From NCBI GenBank assembly GCA_028343155.1, contig JAOLXX010000013.1:1-64000 (forward strand): 64,000 bases of DNA, given 5' to 3'. Shown in pieces: positions 29,397 to 38,419 of this stretch. The DNA is from Polaribacter sp. (GTDB lineage: Bacteria > Bacteroidota > Bacteroidia > Flavobacteriales > Flavobacteriaceae). Made by a program: the position numbers and the translations under genes. Position 1 is the stretch's first letter. Each line of letters opens with the position of its first letter. The notes under the pieces were generated by a model. The model saw nothing but the letters and a program-made list of their open reading frames with translations. It ran no database searches and was not told the DNA's origin.

Positions 29397-30299
29397 ATGA
29401 AGAATAAATTTTACGCATACATAGAAAATTTACAAGACCAAATTACTTCTAAATTAGAAGCAATTGATGGATTGGCAAGTTTTGAAGAAGACATTTGGAA
29501 AAGAGAAGAAGGAGGCGGAGGAAGAACACGTGTCATTGAAAATGGAGCAATTTTTGAAAAAGGTGGCGTAAATATTTCTGCTGTACATGGGAAACTCCCA
29601 GAAACGTTACAAGAAAATCTAGGTGTGTCGGACGCCGACTTTTTTGCCTGTGGTTTGAGTTTGGTCTTGCATCCAAAAAATCCTTTTGTGCCCACGGTTC
29701 ATGCAAATTGGCGATATTTTGAAATGTATGATAAAGCAGGAAATATCGTAAGCCAATGGTTTGGCGGAGGTCAAGATTTAACACCTTATTATTTGTTTGA
29801 GGAAGATGCGCGTCATTTTCATACGGTTTGTAAATCGGCCTGTGACAAGTACCACCCAGAATTTCATCAAAAGTTTAAAGAAACCTGTGATACTTATTTT
29901 TGGAATTTACACAGAAAAGAAGCCCGTGGTATTGGAGGCTTGTTCTTTGATTATTTAAAGGAAACGGATGAATTTTCAATGGATGATAGATTCAATTTTG
30001 TAACGGAAGTTGGAAACAGTTTTTTAGATTCATATGTTCCTATTGTTGAAAAAAGAAAAGAGATTTCATTTATTAAATCAAATAAAGATTGGCAAGAAGT
30101 TCGAAGAGGGCGCTATGTAGAATTCAATTTGGTACATGATAGAGGTACTCTTTTTGGACTTAAAACAAATGGTAGAATAGAAAGTATTTTAATGAGTTTA
30201 CCTCCAATTGTTCAGTGGAAATACAAACATCAACCAAAAGAAAATTCTGAAGAAGCCAAATTATTAAAAGTATTGGCAAAACCTAAAGATTGGGTTTAA
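29397..30299 (+). CDS. hemF: Oxygen-dependent coproporphyrinogen III oxidase
   Basis: Oxidative decarboxylation of coproporphyrinogen III to protoporphyrinogen IX using O2. The 300-residue protein has GGGGRTRVIENGAIFEKGG (about 40-58), HANWRYFEMYD, WFGGGQDLTPYYL, RGIGGLFFDYL, and GRYVEFNLVHDRGTLFGL with RIESILMSLPP. This indicates aerobic growth, although an oxygen-independent hemN could exist elsewhere. It starts at ATG 29397 and closes the heme run. Confidence 0.97.
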   Translation: MKNKFYAYIENLQDQITSKLEAIDGLASFEEDIWKREEGGGGRTRVIENGAIFEKGGVNISAVHGKLPETLQENLGVSDADFFACGLSLVLHPKNPFVPTVHANWRYFEMYDKAGNIVSQWFGGGQDLTPYYLFEEDARHFHTVCKSACDKYHPEFHQKFKETCDTYFWNLHRKEARGIGGLFFDYLKETDEFSMDDRFNFVTEVGNSFLDSYVPIVEKRKEISFIKSNKDWQEVRRGRYVEFNLVHDRGTLFGLKTNGRIESILMSLPPIVQWKYKHQPKENSEEAKLLKVLAKPKDWV

Positions 30300-30447
30300 T
30301 TATGTAATTAGCATCTATCCACTTATAAAGTGTGTTTATTTATTAAATCAATACCATATACTTATTTTTTTAAGAAAACTGTAAAAACCTCCTTTTTTTT
30401 TCTTTATTTTTCAGCGCTAAAAAGATAAAGAAATCAACGATTTTTAG

Positions 30448-30455
30448 TATTTTTG
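30448..30455 (+). promoter_or_regulatory. -7 box of the E2 gene (TATTTTTG)
   Basis: A TAnnTTTG match 21 bases before the ATG at 30477. The -33 element is not evident. Confidence 0.45.
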
Positions 30456-30476
30456 CATTCTGTAAAATGGAGAGCA

Positions 30477-31799
30477 ATGGCGAGATTTGAATTGAAGTTA
30501 CCGAAAATGGGAGAAAGTGTTGCAGAAGCAACAATAACTTCTTGGTTAAAAGAAGTTGGAGATATCGTTGAATTAGATGAAACAGTTGTTGAAATTGCTA
30601 CAGATAAAGTAGATTCTGAAGTTCCATCTGAAGTAACAGGAACTTTAATAGAGGTTTTGTTTCAAAAAGATGATGTGGTAGCTGTTGGAGAAATAATTGC
30701 AGTAATAGAGGTAGAGGGAGAAGAGGCAAGCATCGAAGATGCTACAGATAATGATGCGAATTTATCAGATGAGCTGTTAGCAGTTGAAAAAACAATAGAA
30801 AAGGCTGTTGAAACTGTTTCTATTCCAATTGAAAAAACGTCTGATTCAGGTAAATTTTACTCTCCTCTAGTGAGAAATATTGCTCAAACAGAAGGCATCT
30901 CTATCTCTGAACTAGAAACAATTACTGGCTCAGGAAAAGAGGGTAGAGTCACCAAAGTAGACATATTATCTTACTTAGAAACTAGAAATACAACGGCTCA
31001 ATCAATATCAAATTTAATTCCTTCTAAAAATGAAATTTCAAACCAAGTTTATGAAACGACTCCGAAAGCGGTGCCTGTTTCGGTAAATGGTGGCGATGAA
31101 ATTATTGAAATGAGTAGAATGGGTAAAATGATATCAAAACACATGATAGATTCTATTCAAACTTCTGCTCATGTGCAATCATTTATAGAAATTGATGTAA
31201 CAAATGTTGTAAAATGGAGGGCTAGGGTTAAAGATGCTTTTTTAAAAAGAGAAGGGGCGAAGTTGACTTTTACTCCGATATTTATGCAAGCAATTGCAAC
31301 TACCATTAAAAAATATCCTTTAATTAATATTGCTATTGATGGTGATACCATCATTAAAAAGAAACATATTAATTTAGGAATGGCTGCTGCTTTACCTGAT
31401 GGAAATTTAATTGTTCCTGTAATTAAAAATGCAGATCAGCTTAATTTAGTGGGCATGACCAAAGCAGTAAATGACTTAGCAAACAGGGCAAGAAATAATG
31501 CTTTAAAACCTGACGAAATTCAAAATGGGACCTATACAGTTACCAATGTAGGTGGTTTTGGTTCTGTGATGGGAACACCTATTATAAACCAACCACAAGT
31601 TGCTATTCTCGCTTTGGGAGCCATTAGAAAAGTACCTGCAGTGATTGAAACCTCTGAAGGAGATTTTATAGGTATCAGACAAAAAATGTTTGTTTCCCAT
31701 TCTTATGACCATAGAGTCGTAAATGGTGCTTTGGGAGGCCTATTCATTAAAACCTTAAAAGATATTATAGAAGCTTGGGATGTACACCAAGATTTTTAA
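30477..31799 (+). CDS. 2-oxoacid dehydrogenase complex E2 (dihydrolipoyl acyltransferase)
   Basis: The E2 core that transfers acyl groups from lipoyl-lysine to CoA. From the ATG at 30477 it is 440 residues. It comprises a lipoyl domain with Lys in EIATDKVDSEVP (about 40-50), an acidic linker, a peripheral subunit-binding domain (SPLVRNIAQTEGISISELE, about 125-143), another linker and the catalytic acyltransferase domain. The active-site motif reads SYDHRVVNGALGG with His412 and Asn416, where many E2s have Asp. It is probably the branched-chain or mixed-substrate type. No E1 genes are adjacent. LpdA, encoded at 36.8 kb, could be its E3. An in-frame TTG at 30453 is inside the promoter and was rejected. 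Confidence 0.9.
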   Translation: MARFELKLPKMGESVAEATITSWLKEVGDIVELDETVVEIATDKVDSEVPSEVTGTLIEVLFQKDDVVAVGEIIAVIEVEGEEASIEDATDNDANLSDELLAVEKTIEKAVETVSIPIEKTSDSGKFYSPLVRNIAQTEGISISELETITGSGKEGRVTKVDILSYLETRNTTAQSISNLIPSKNEISNQVYETTPKAVPVSVNGGDEIIEMSRMGKMISKHMIDSIQTSAHVQSFIEIDVTNVVKWRARVKDAFLKREGAKLTFTPIFMQAIATTIKKYPLINIAIDGDTIIKKKHINLGMAAALPDGNLIVPVIKNADQLNLVGMTKAVNDLANRARNNALKPDEIQNGTYTVTNVGGFGSVMGTPIINQPQVAILALGAIRKVPAVIETSEGDFIGIRQKMFVSHSYDHRVVNGALGGLFIKTLKDIIEAWDVHQDF

Positions 31800-31999
31800 A
31801 TTTTTTCACCTTTAAACTTTCAAAACGTTTGGAATTTTTAAGTTTTTTTAGGTTTTTATTTTCTCCCCTATTTTAGCATTTTTTCAAAGAACTAACAGTT
31901 CTTTCTTATAAGCTCTAAGTACAATTACAAACCATAAAAGATCGCAATAAGGAGTCTATATACCTCTTAAAACTTTAGGTACAAAGACGAATTAAGCTG

Positions 32000-32007
32000 T
32001 ATATTTG
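32000..32007 (+). promoter_or_regulatory. -7 box of rimO (TATATTTG)
   Basis: A TAnnTTTG match 18 bases before the rimO ATG at 32026. The -33 element is weak. Confidence 0.45.
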
Positions 32008-32025
32008 CACCTAGAAATAAAAGAT

Positions 32026-33339
32026 ATGCGTACAAAAACCATCACAAAAAATAAGATCAACGTTGTTACTTTAGGTTGTTCAAAGAACATTTACGATAGT
32101 GAAGTGTTAATGGGACAGTTAAAAGCTAATGGAAAAAACGTTGTTCATGAAGACCCAGAAGATGATGGAAATATTGTTGTTATCAATACCTGCGGATTTA
32201 TAGGGAAAGCGAAAGAAGAAAGTATTGATACTATTTTGCATTATGCGAAAAGGAAGGAAGCTGGTGAAATTGATAAAGTATTTGTTTCTGGTTGTTTAAG
32301 TGAACGTTATAAGCCAGATTTAGAAAAGGAAATTTCAAATGTAGATCAGTATTTTGGAACCCATGATTTGCCAAATTTATTAAAGGTTTTAGAAGCCGAT
32401 TATAAGCATGAGTTAATTGGGGAACGCTTAACAATTACACCAAAACATTATGCATATTTAAAAATTGCTGAAGGTTGCGACAGGCCTTGTTCGTTTTGTG
32501 CTATTCCTTTAATGAGAGGAAAACACGTATCAACCCCTATTGAGGATATTGTTATAGAAGCAACAAAATTAGCTGGAAAAGGAATTAAAGAAATCATGCT
32601 CATCGCACAAGATTTAACCTATTACGGACTTGATATTTATAAGAAAAGAGCTTTAGCTCAATTGTTAGAAGCATTAGCAAAAGTAGACGGAATTGAATGG
32701 ATTCGTATGCATTATGCATTTCCTACAGGTTTTCCAATGGATGTTTTAGAGGTAATGAAGCGAGAACCTAAAGTATGCAATTATTTAGACATTCCTCTGC
32801 AACACATTAATACAGCGTTATTAAAGTCGATGAAACGTGGAACAACCCATAAAAAAACAACGGCGTTAATTCATAAATTTAGGGAGGCTGTTCCAGAAAT
32901 GGCGATAAGAACGACCCTAATTGTTGGGTATCCAGGAGAAACAGAAGCCATGTTTCAAGAGTTGAAAGATTGGGTAGAAGAAATGCGTTTTGAACGTTTA
33001 GGTGCCTTTGAATATTCTCACGAAGAAAATACGGGAGCTTATGTTTTAGAAGACGATGTTCCTGCTGAAGTAAAATTTAAAAGAGTCAATGAGATCATGG
33101 AAGTTCAATCTCAAATTTCTTGGGAATTGAATCAACAAAAGGTGGGAAAAAATTTCAGGTGTTTGTTTGATCGAAAAGATGGCGAATATTTTTACGGAAG
33201 AACAGAATCTGATTCTCCAGATGTAGATAATGATGTACTCGTCGATGCAAAAGAACATTACATAAAAATAGGGGAATTTATAGAGATAGAAATTCATGAA
33301 GCTGGAGATTATGATTTGTATGGAACTCCTGTAAAATAA
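32026..33339 (+). CDS. rimO: Ribosomal protein S12 methylthiotransferase RimO
   Basis: A radical SAM enzyme adding a methylthio group to an Asp of ribosomal protein S12. The 437-residue protein begins with the UPF0004 domain (VVTLGCSKNIYDSEVL, then NTCGFIGKAKEES). The radical SAM cluster motif EGCDRPCSFCAIPLMRG follows near residue 150, then a C-terminal TRAM domain (about 370-437). GCSKNIYDSE identifies RimO rather than MiaB. The chosen ATG at 32026 follows the -7 box. An in-frame TTG at 32005 lies inside it. Confidence 0.95.
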   Translation: MRTKTITKNKINVVTLGCSKNIYDSEVLMGQLKANGKNVVHEDPEDDGNIVVINTCGFIGKAKEESIDTILHYAKRKEAGEIDKVFVSGCLSERYKPDLEKEISNVDQYFGTHDLPNLLKVLEADYKHELIGERLTITPKHYAYLKIAEGCDRPCSFCAIPLMRGKHVSTPIEDIVIEATKLAGKGIKEIMLIAQDLTYYGLDIYKKRALAQLLEALAKVDGIEWIRMHYAFPTGFPMDVLEVMKREPKVCNYLDIPLQHINTALLKSMKRGTTHKKTTALIHKFREAVPEMAIRTTLIVGYPGETEAMFQELKDWVEEMRFERLGAFEYSHEENTGAYVLEDDVPAEVKFKRVNEIMEVQSQISWELNQQKVGKNFRCLFDRKDGEYFYGRTESDSPDVDNDVLVDAKEHYIKIGEFIEIEIHEAGDYDLYGTPVK

Positions 33340-33561
33340 TAATCCAAATAGACACCAATTTAGCCAGTTTTTAAACTGTATTAGCGCCTGTCATTGATGA
33401 AATCCTAAGAGCTAACTTTCGCGAACGGCTTTTTCTTTAAGATTAAATTTTCTTCACGACGAAGGCGAAATTATTCGTATTTTTATCAAAAACTAATCAA
33501 ACAAAATGAATTTTATTTCTACTGCTGATTGTTCTCAAAAAAATCTAATTTTTCATTGAAT

Positions 33562-35157
33562 ATGAAAGCAACACAGATTCCTTTTAAAACAACTGGATTT
33601 TTCTCTAAAACAATGTTAGATTATATAGAGAAGAAGGAATCTATACAACCATTTTATAATAACTTTCCAGATATTACCGGTTTTGGTAATCAGATAAAAG
33701 AGAAACAGCAGTCATTTCCTTTATCGTCAAGATTGGTATTGGTTGCTGCGTTAAAAAGGCAATGTCAAAATTTTAAGATTTCTAAAAAAACAGATATAAA
33801 TATTAAAATTTTAAAAGAAAAAAACACCTTTACTGTAACTACCGGCCACCAATTAAACCTATTTACAGGACCTTTATATTTTCTTTATAAAATTCTTTCT
33901 ACGATTAATTTGTGTGAAGAATTATCTACAAAATTTCCAGAGAAAAATTTTGTACCCATGTATTGGATGGCGACAGAAGATCATGATTTTGAAGAAATTA
34001 ATTATTTTAATTTTGAAGGAAAAAAAGTATTATGGGACAGAAAAAAAGGAGGGGCTGTTGGTCGATTTTCAACTAAAGGATTGGCAGCTGTTTTAGAAGT
34101 GTTTTCTGAACATTTAGGGAATTCTAAGAACGCATTATTTATTCAAAAATTATTTTCTGATGCGTATTTGAAACATGATAATTTAGCGAATGCAACACGT
34201 TTTATTGTCAATGAATTATTTGGTGAATATGGTTTGGTTATTATTGATGGAGATGATGCTAACCTAAAACAATTATTTCAGCCAATTATAAAAGACGAAT
34301 TAGAAAATCAAACCTCTTTTAAATCCGTTTCAAAAACAATTACAGATTTAGAGAAAAATTATAAAATTCAAGCAAACCCAAGAGCAATCAATTTATTTTA
34401 TTTAGGCAAGGATTTTAGAGAACGCATTCTTTTTGAAGACGGAATTTACAAAGTAAACATGACCAAAATTACTTTTTCTAAAGCTGAAATTTTAAAAGAA
34501 CTTGATGAAAATCCAACTGTATTTTCTCCAAACGTAATTATGAGACCTTTGTATCAAGAGGTCGTTTTGCCAAACATTTGCTATGTAGGGGGAGGAGGAG
34601 AAATTGCTTATTGGTTAGCTTTAAAAGAATATTTTGAAGAAGTAGCAATTCCATATCCTGTTTTGTTGTTGCGAAATTCTGTACAAGTAGTTTCAAAAAA
34701 ACAAGGAAACAAATTGAAAAGACTCAAGATATCTTTTGAAGAATTATTTTTAAATCAACATGATTTATTATCAAAAAAAATAATTAAAAATGCTGACATT
34801 AAAGTTAACTTTGATGAAAAAATTCAATTCCTAGAAAAACAGTTTTCTGAGTTGGAAGCGGTTGCAAAACAAACAGATATTTCTTTTCTAAAAGCAGTAG
34901 ATGCACAAAAGAGAAAACAAGTTAAAGGTCTAGAGAATTTAAAAAAACGTTTTTTAAAAGCTGAGAAAAAAAGACAAAAAGAGTTGGTTGAAAGAATTAT
35001 TCAACTTCAAAATGAGATTTTGCCAAACCAAAGTTTAGAAGAGCGCCAACGTAATTTTTCCGAATCTTATTTGAAGTATGGGGCTTCTTATCTAAAAGCG
35101 ATAAAAGGTGCTTTAAAACCTTTGAAATTAGAGTTTACAGTACTAGAATTAGAATGA
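33562..35157 (+). CDS. bshC: Bacillithiol biosynthesis cysteine-adding enzyme BshC
   Basis: Adds cysteine to GlcN-malate in the last step of bacillithiol synthesis, the main low-mass thiol in many Bacteroidota. From the ATG at 33562 the protein is 531 residues, the usual size. Landmarks are TVTTGHQLNLFTGPLYFLYK near residue 100, YWMATEDHDFEEINYF, FSPNVIMRPLYQEVVLPN and YVGGGGEIAYWLALK, followed by a coiled-coil C-terminal part. Its stop overlaps the rlmF start by 4 bases, which suggests translational coupling. Confidence 0.94.
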   Translation: MKATQIPFKTTGFFSKTMLDYIEKKESIQPFYNNFPDITGFGNQIKEKQQSFPLSSRLVLVAALKRQCQNFKISKKTDINIKILKEKNTFTVTTGHQLNLFTGPLYFLYKILSTINLCEELSTKFPEKNFVPMYWMATEDHDFEEINYFNFEGKKVLWDRKKGGAVGRFSTKGLAAVLEVFSEHLGNSKNALFIQKLFSDAYLKHDNLANATRFIVNELFGEYGLVIIDGDDANLKQLFQPIIKDELENQTSFKSVSKTITDLEKNYKIQANPRAINLFYLGKDFRERILFEDGIYKVNMTKITFSKAEILKELDENPTVFSPNVIMRPLYQEVVLPNICYVGGGGEIAYWLALKEYFEEVAIPYPVLLLRNSVQVVSKKQGNKLKRLKISFEELFLNQHDLLSKKIIKNADIKVNFDEKIQFLEKQFSELEAVAKQTDISFLKAVDAQKRKQVKGLENLKKRFLKAEKKRQKELVERIIQLQNEILPNQSLEERQRNFSESYLKYGASYLKAIKGALKPLKLEFTVLELE

Positions 35158-36008
35158 AAGAAAAAGGTTTACATCCAAAAAACAACTTTAATAAAGGGTA
35201 TGATTTTGATGCGTTAATTCTCGTAAATCCATTACTAAAAGGGTTTGTCGCCAAAAACCAGTTTGATACTGTGACCATAGATTTTTCGAATCCTGAGGCT
35301 GTAAGAGAATTGAATAAAGCGTTACTGTTTTCTTTTGAAAAAATTTCATGTTGGAACTTTCCTGCGAAGAATTTGTGTCCACCAATTCCTGGACGTTTAG
35401 ACTATATTCATTATTTGGCAGACTTACTTTCTTCTGAAGAAAATATCAAGATCTTAGATATTGGTACTGGTGCCACTGTAATTTATCCATTATTAGGAAT
35501 TGCAACCTACAATTGGAATTTTGTAGCTACTGATATTGATATAGATTCTCTAGATGTTGCCCAAGATATTATGGACGACAATAAATTTGATTCAAAAATT
35601 GAATTGCGTCAACAATTGAAAGAAGAACAAATTTTAAAAGGAATTTTAAAAGACGATGATTCTTTTTCTGCAACAATGTGTAACCCGCCTTTTTATAAGT
35701 CGGCAGAGGAAGCACAAGGTGCGAATGGTAGAAAATCTAGAAATTTAGGAAATAACGCTATTAGAAATTTTGCAGGAAATAATAATGAGCTTTGGTATGT
35801 TGGAGGTGAAAAAGCCTTTTTGCATAACTATCTCTATGAAAGTTCTTTGTTTCCTAAAAGTAGTAAATGGTTTACAAGTTTAGTTTCTAAGAAAGAAAAT
35901 GTAAAAAGTTTAGAAAAGTCTTCCAAGAAATTAGGAGTGCAAGAATTTAAAATCATTCCGATGCATCAAGGAAATAAAGTAACTAGGATTGTTGCTTGGA
36001 GGTTTTAG
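35154..36008 (+). CDS. rlmF: 23S rRNA (adenine-1618-N6)-methyltransferase RlmF
   Basis: An SAM-dependent methyltransferase acting on A1618 of 23S rRNA. The 284-residue protein begins with the RlmF-specific KEKGLHPKNNFNKGYDF, then the SAM-binding LDIGTGATVIYPLLG (about 101-115). The N6-adenine catalytic motif MCNPPFYKSAEEA (about 177-189) follows, where NPPF marks base N-methylation. It starts at ATG 35154, overlapping bshC. It is followed by an apparently decayed gene on the other strand. Confidence 0.93.
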   Translation: MKEKGLHPKNNFNKGYDFDALILVNPLLKGFVAKNQFDTVTIDFSNPEAVRELNKALLFSFEKISCWNFPAKNLCPPIPGRLDYIHYLADLLSSEENIKILDIGTGATVIYPLLGIATYNWNFVATDIDIDSLDVAQDIMDDNKFDSKIELRQQLKEEQILKGILKDDDSFSATMCNPPFYKSAEEAQGANGRKSRNLGNNAIRNFAGNNNELWYVGGEKAFLHNYLYESSLFPKSSKWFTSLVSKKENVKSLEKSSKKLGVQEFKIIPMHQGNKVTRIVAWRF

Positions 36009-36145
36009 TAGACAGTTTGCAGTCGGTAGTATTCCAGCTATCATCTGGCTTAGAAACACACAATAATTCGTGAACCTCTGTTTGTTTTTTTGAATCTTCA
36101 TGCAATAATTAATTAAAAACTACATCATCAATTCTATATGTTTTT

Positions 36146-36696
36146 TCAAACAAAGTGTAAAATAGTATAAACGAACATGTGAACAAAAACCAAGCAAACA
36201 AATGTATATATACGAATCCCTATGATTTGATAAGGACAGTAATAGTTCCAAACGCCTAAATATGTTGTAATTACTTCCCCAAAAGCAGGTAAGAGTAACG
36301 CCAAAATAATTGCTAAAACAACTTTGTTCTTTTGTGCTTTATGAGTTAGTAAAGGAATTAAATTCCGTTCCAGTTTATATAAGTAATGGAAAGCAAGTAT
36401 CCATGCAAAAGGCAACCATAATGGTAATTGCCTTATCACTTTATGGTATCCCCAGTATCCCTTTGTTACTCCCCAGGTTTCGCCAACAATTCCTCCAAAA
36501 CCAGTAAGAAGCATCCCTATCAATAACAACCAATTTTTGTTTGTTGGTTGAATGATTTCATTGTAAATATTATGAAGAATTTTTATTGCAAGAACGATGG
36601 CTATTATAAAATCATATTACTTCAAAATTCCGATAAAGACCCAAGCAACAAACAATTTTAAAATGCCTTTTAAAATTTCTTTTTGTTAGTGATCAT
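36146..36696 (-). pseudogene. Decayed small multi-pass membrane protein gene
   Basis: The open part (36146-36529 from TTG, 127 residues) encodes three or four hydrophobic helices (GMLLTGFGGIVGETWGVTKG, LAIILALLLPAFGEVIT, FVCLVFVHMFVYTILHF). I do not recognise a family. The frame continues upstream without a break in character (IIAIVLAIKILHNIYNEI) to a TAA at 36617-36619. Beyond that it continues again (GILKLFVAWVFIGILK) to about 36683. An ATG at 36696 (MITNKK) would join this frame if one A were added to an A5 run. One nonsense codon plus one homopolymer indel fits a pseudogene. If the lesions are sequencing errors, the gene is intact at about 183 residues. Confidence 0.5.
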
Positions 36697-36752
36697 TTTT
36701 TTTTAGATTGGAACATTTATGGGGCAGGGATCATTTTATATGTAAGTCAAAT

Positions 36753-36779
36753 AAAAAAAAACTTACCAGGAAAGGTAAG
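36753..36779 (-). terminator. Terminator downstream of lpdA
   Basis: On the minus strand a 6-bp stem CTTACC/GGTAAG (36779-36774 with 36767-36762) is followed by a run of nine T. The stem is short but the T-run is strong. Confidence 0.6.
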
Positions 36780-36810
36780 GTTTTCAATTTTTCGATTAAA
36801 ATATATATTC

Positions 36811-38199
36811 TTATAAGTGAATTACTTCGTCATATGCATCTGCAACTGCTTCCATAACTGCTTCACTCATTGTTGGGTGTGGATGAATTGTTTTTAAAAC
36901 TTCATGACCAGTTGTTTCTAATTTGCGGCCTAAAACTGCTTCAGCAATCATATCTGTAACTCCTGCACCAATCATATGACAACCTAACCATTCTCCATAT
37001 TTTGCATCAAAAATCACTTTTACAAAACCATCAGTAGTACCTGCAGCCGCTGCTTTACCTGATGCAGAAAAAGGAAATTTGCCCACTTTTAATTCGTAAC
37101 CAGCTTCAATCGCTTTTGCTTCTGTTAAACCCACAGAAGCAATTTCTGGAGTTGCATACGTACAACCAGGAACGTTTCCATAATCAATTGGTTCAGTATC
37201 TAGGCCTGCTAACTTTTCTACACAAGTAATTCCTTCTGCAGAAGCAACATGTGCTAATGCTTGACCAGGAACGACATCACCAATTGCATAATAACCAGGA
37301 ATATTTGTTTGATAAAAATCGTTTACTAAAATCTTGTCTCTATCAACAATAATTCCAACATCTTCTAAACCGATATTTTCGATATTTGATTTGATACCCA
37401 CTGCAGATAATAAAATATCCGCTTCTAATTTCAGTTCCCCTTTTTTCGTTTTAACTGTGGCAACAACCCCTTCGCCAGATGTGTCAACAGCCTCTACAGA
37501 AGCATTTGTCATTACGGTTATTCCTGCTTTTTTAATAGATTTTTCAAATTGTTTTGAAATATCAATATCTTCTACAGGAACTAAATTTGGCATATATTCT
37601 ACAATAGTAACTTCTGTACCCATTGTGTTATAGAAATGCGCAAACTCTACACCAATAGCTCCAGAACCTACAACAATCATAGATTTTGGTTGACTTGGTA
37701 AGGTCATTGCTTTTCTGTATTCAATTACTTTTACACCATCTTGTGGTAAATTTGGTAATTCTCTAGAACGAGAACCCGTGGCAATAATAATATTGTCAGC
37801 ACTGTATTCAGTGACTAATCCATCTTCTGAAGTAACTGCAACTTTTTTACCCGTCTGCACTTTACCAAAACCATCAATGATATCGATTTTGTTTTTCTTC
37901 ATCAAAAAGGCAACACCTTTGCTCATTCCATTTGCAACACCACGACTTCTTTTAATAACGGCATCAAAATCTTTATCGATCGCTTCCGCTTTCAAACCAT
38001 ATTGATCAACATGTTTTAAATAATCATATACTTGAGCAGATTTTAATAATGCTTTTGTAGGAATACATCCCCAGTTTAAACAAATTCCGCCTAAAGATTC
38101 CTTTTCTACAATGGCAACTTTAAACCCTAATTGAGAAGCTCTAATTCCTGTAACGTATCCTCCAGGTCCACTTCCTATGATAATGATGTCGTATTTCAT
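36811..38199 (-). CDS. lpdA: Dihydrolipoyl dehydrogenase (E3)
   Basis: A flavoprotein reoxidising dihydrolipoamide with NAD, shared by oxoacid dehydrogenase complexes and the glycine cleavage system. The 462-residue protein has IIIGSGPGGYVTGIRASQLG at residues 6-25, the redox pair Cys40/Cys45 in GGICLNWGCIPTKALL, the NAD motif VGSGAIGVEFAHFY (about 178), and the C-terminal His-Glu dyad in TIHPHPTMSEAVMEA. Plausible partner of the E2 encoded at 30.5 kb. It starts at ATG 38199 with a consensus promoter upstream. Confidence 0.96.
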   Translation of the reverse strand: MKYDIIIIGSGPGGYVTGIRASQLGFKVAIVEKESLGGICLNWGCIPTKALLKSAQVYDYLKHVDQYGLKAEAIDKDFDAVIKRSRGVANGMSKGVAFLMKKNKIDIIDGFGKVQTGKKVAVTSEDGLVTEYSADNIIIATGSRSRELPNLPQDGVKVIEYRKAMTLPSQPKSMIVVGSGAIGVEFAHFYNTMGTEVTIVEYMPNLVPVEDIDISKQFEKSIKKAGITVMTNASVEAVDTSGEGVVATVKTKKGELKLEADILLSAVGIKSNIENIGLEDVGIIVDRDKILVNDFYQTNIPGYYAIGDVVPGQALAHVASAEGITCVEKLAGLDTEPIDYGNVPGCTYATPEIASVGLTEAKAIEAGYELKVGKFPFSASGKAAAAGTTDGFVKVIFDAKYGEWLGCHMIGAGVTDMIAEAVLGRKLETTGHEVLKTIHPHPTMSEAVMEAVADAYDEVIHL

Positions 38200-38270
38200 A
38201 ATGCTATTTAAAGATTTAATATGAAAAGATTAAAAACCTTTTATTATTAATAATTTATTTTATTTTTTTA

Positions 38271-38303
38271 CAAATTTATTGATTCTTACGTTATGAATAC
38301 AAA
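38271..38303 (-). promoter_or_regulatory. Promoter of lpdA, TTTG-N21-TAAATTTG
   Basis: Minus-strand -33 TTTG (38303-38300) and -7 TAAATTTG (38278-38271) with 21 bases between. The predicted leader is about 65 bases. Confidence 0.6.
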
Positions 38304-38419
38304 AATGAATCATTTTTTTTCACGCCTGACTAACGCAGATACGTTTAAATGGCTTTCCTTTATTTTTTTCCTCCTACTAACCACTCCCTTACTAATGCTT
38401 ATGTACCTGTCAATCATTT

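Noticed and set aside
36310-36507. 65-codon plus-strand ORF opposite the decayed membrane-protein gene
   Set aside because: The minus strand carries the coherent transmembrane pattern over a longer stretch. This one is its shadow.
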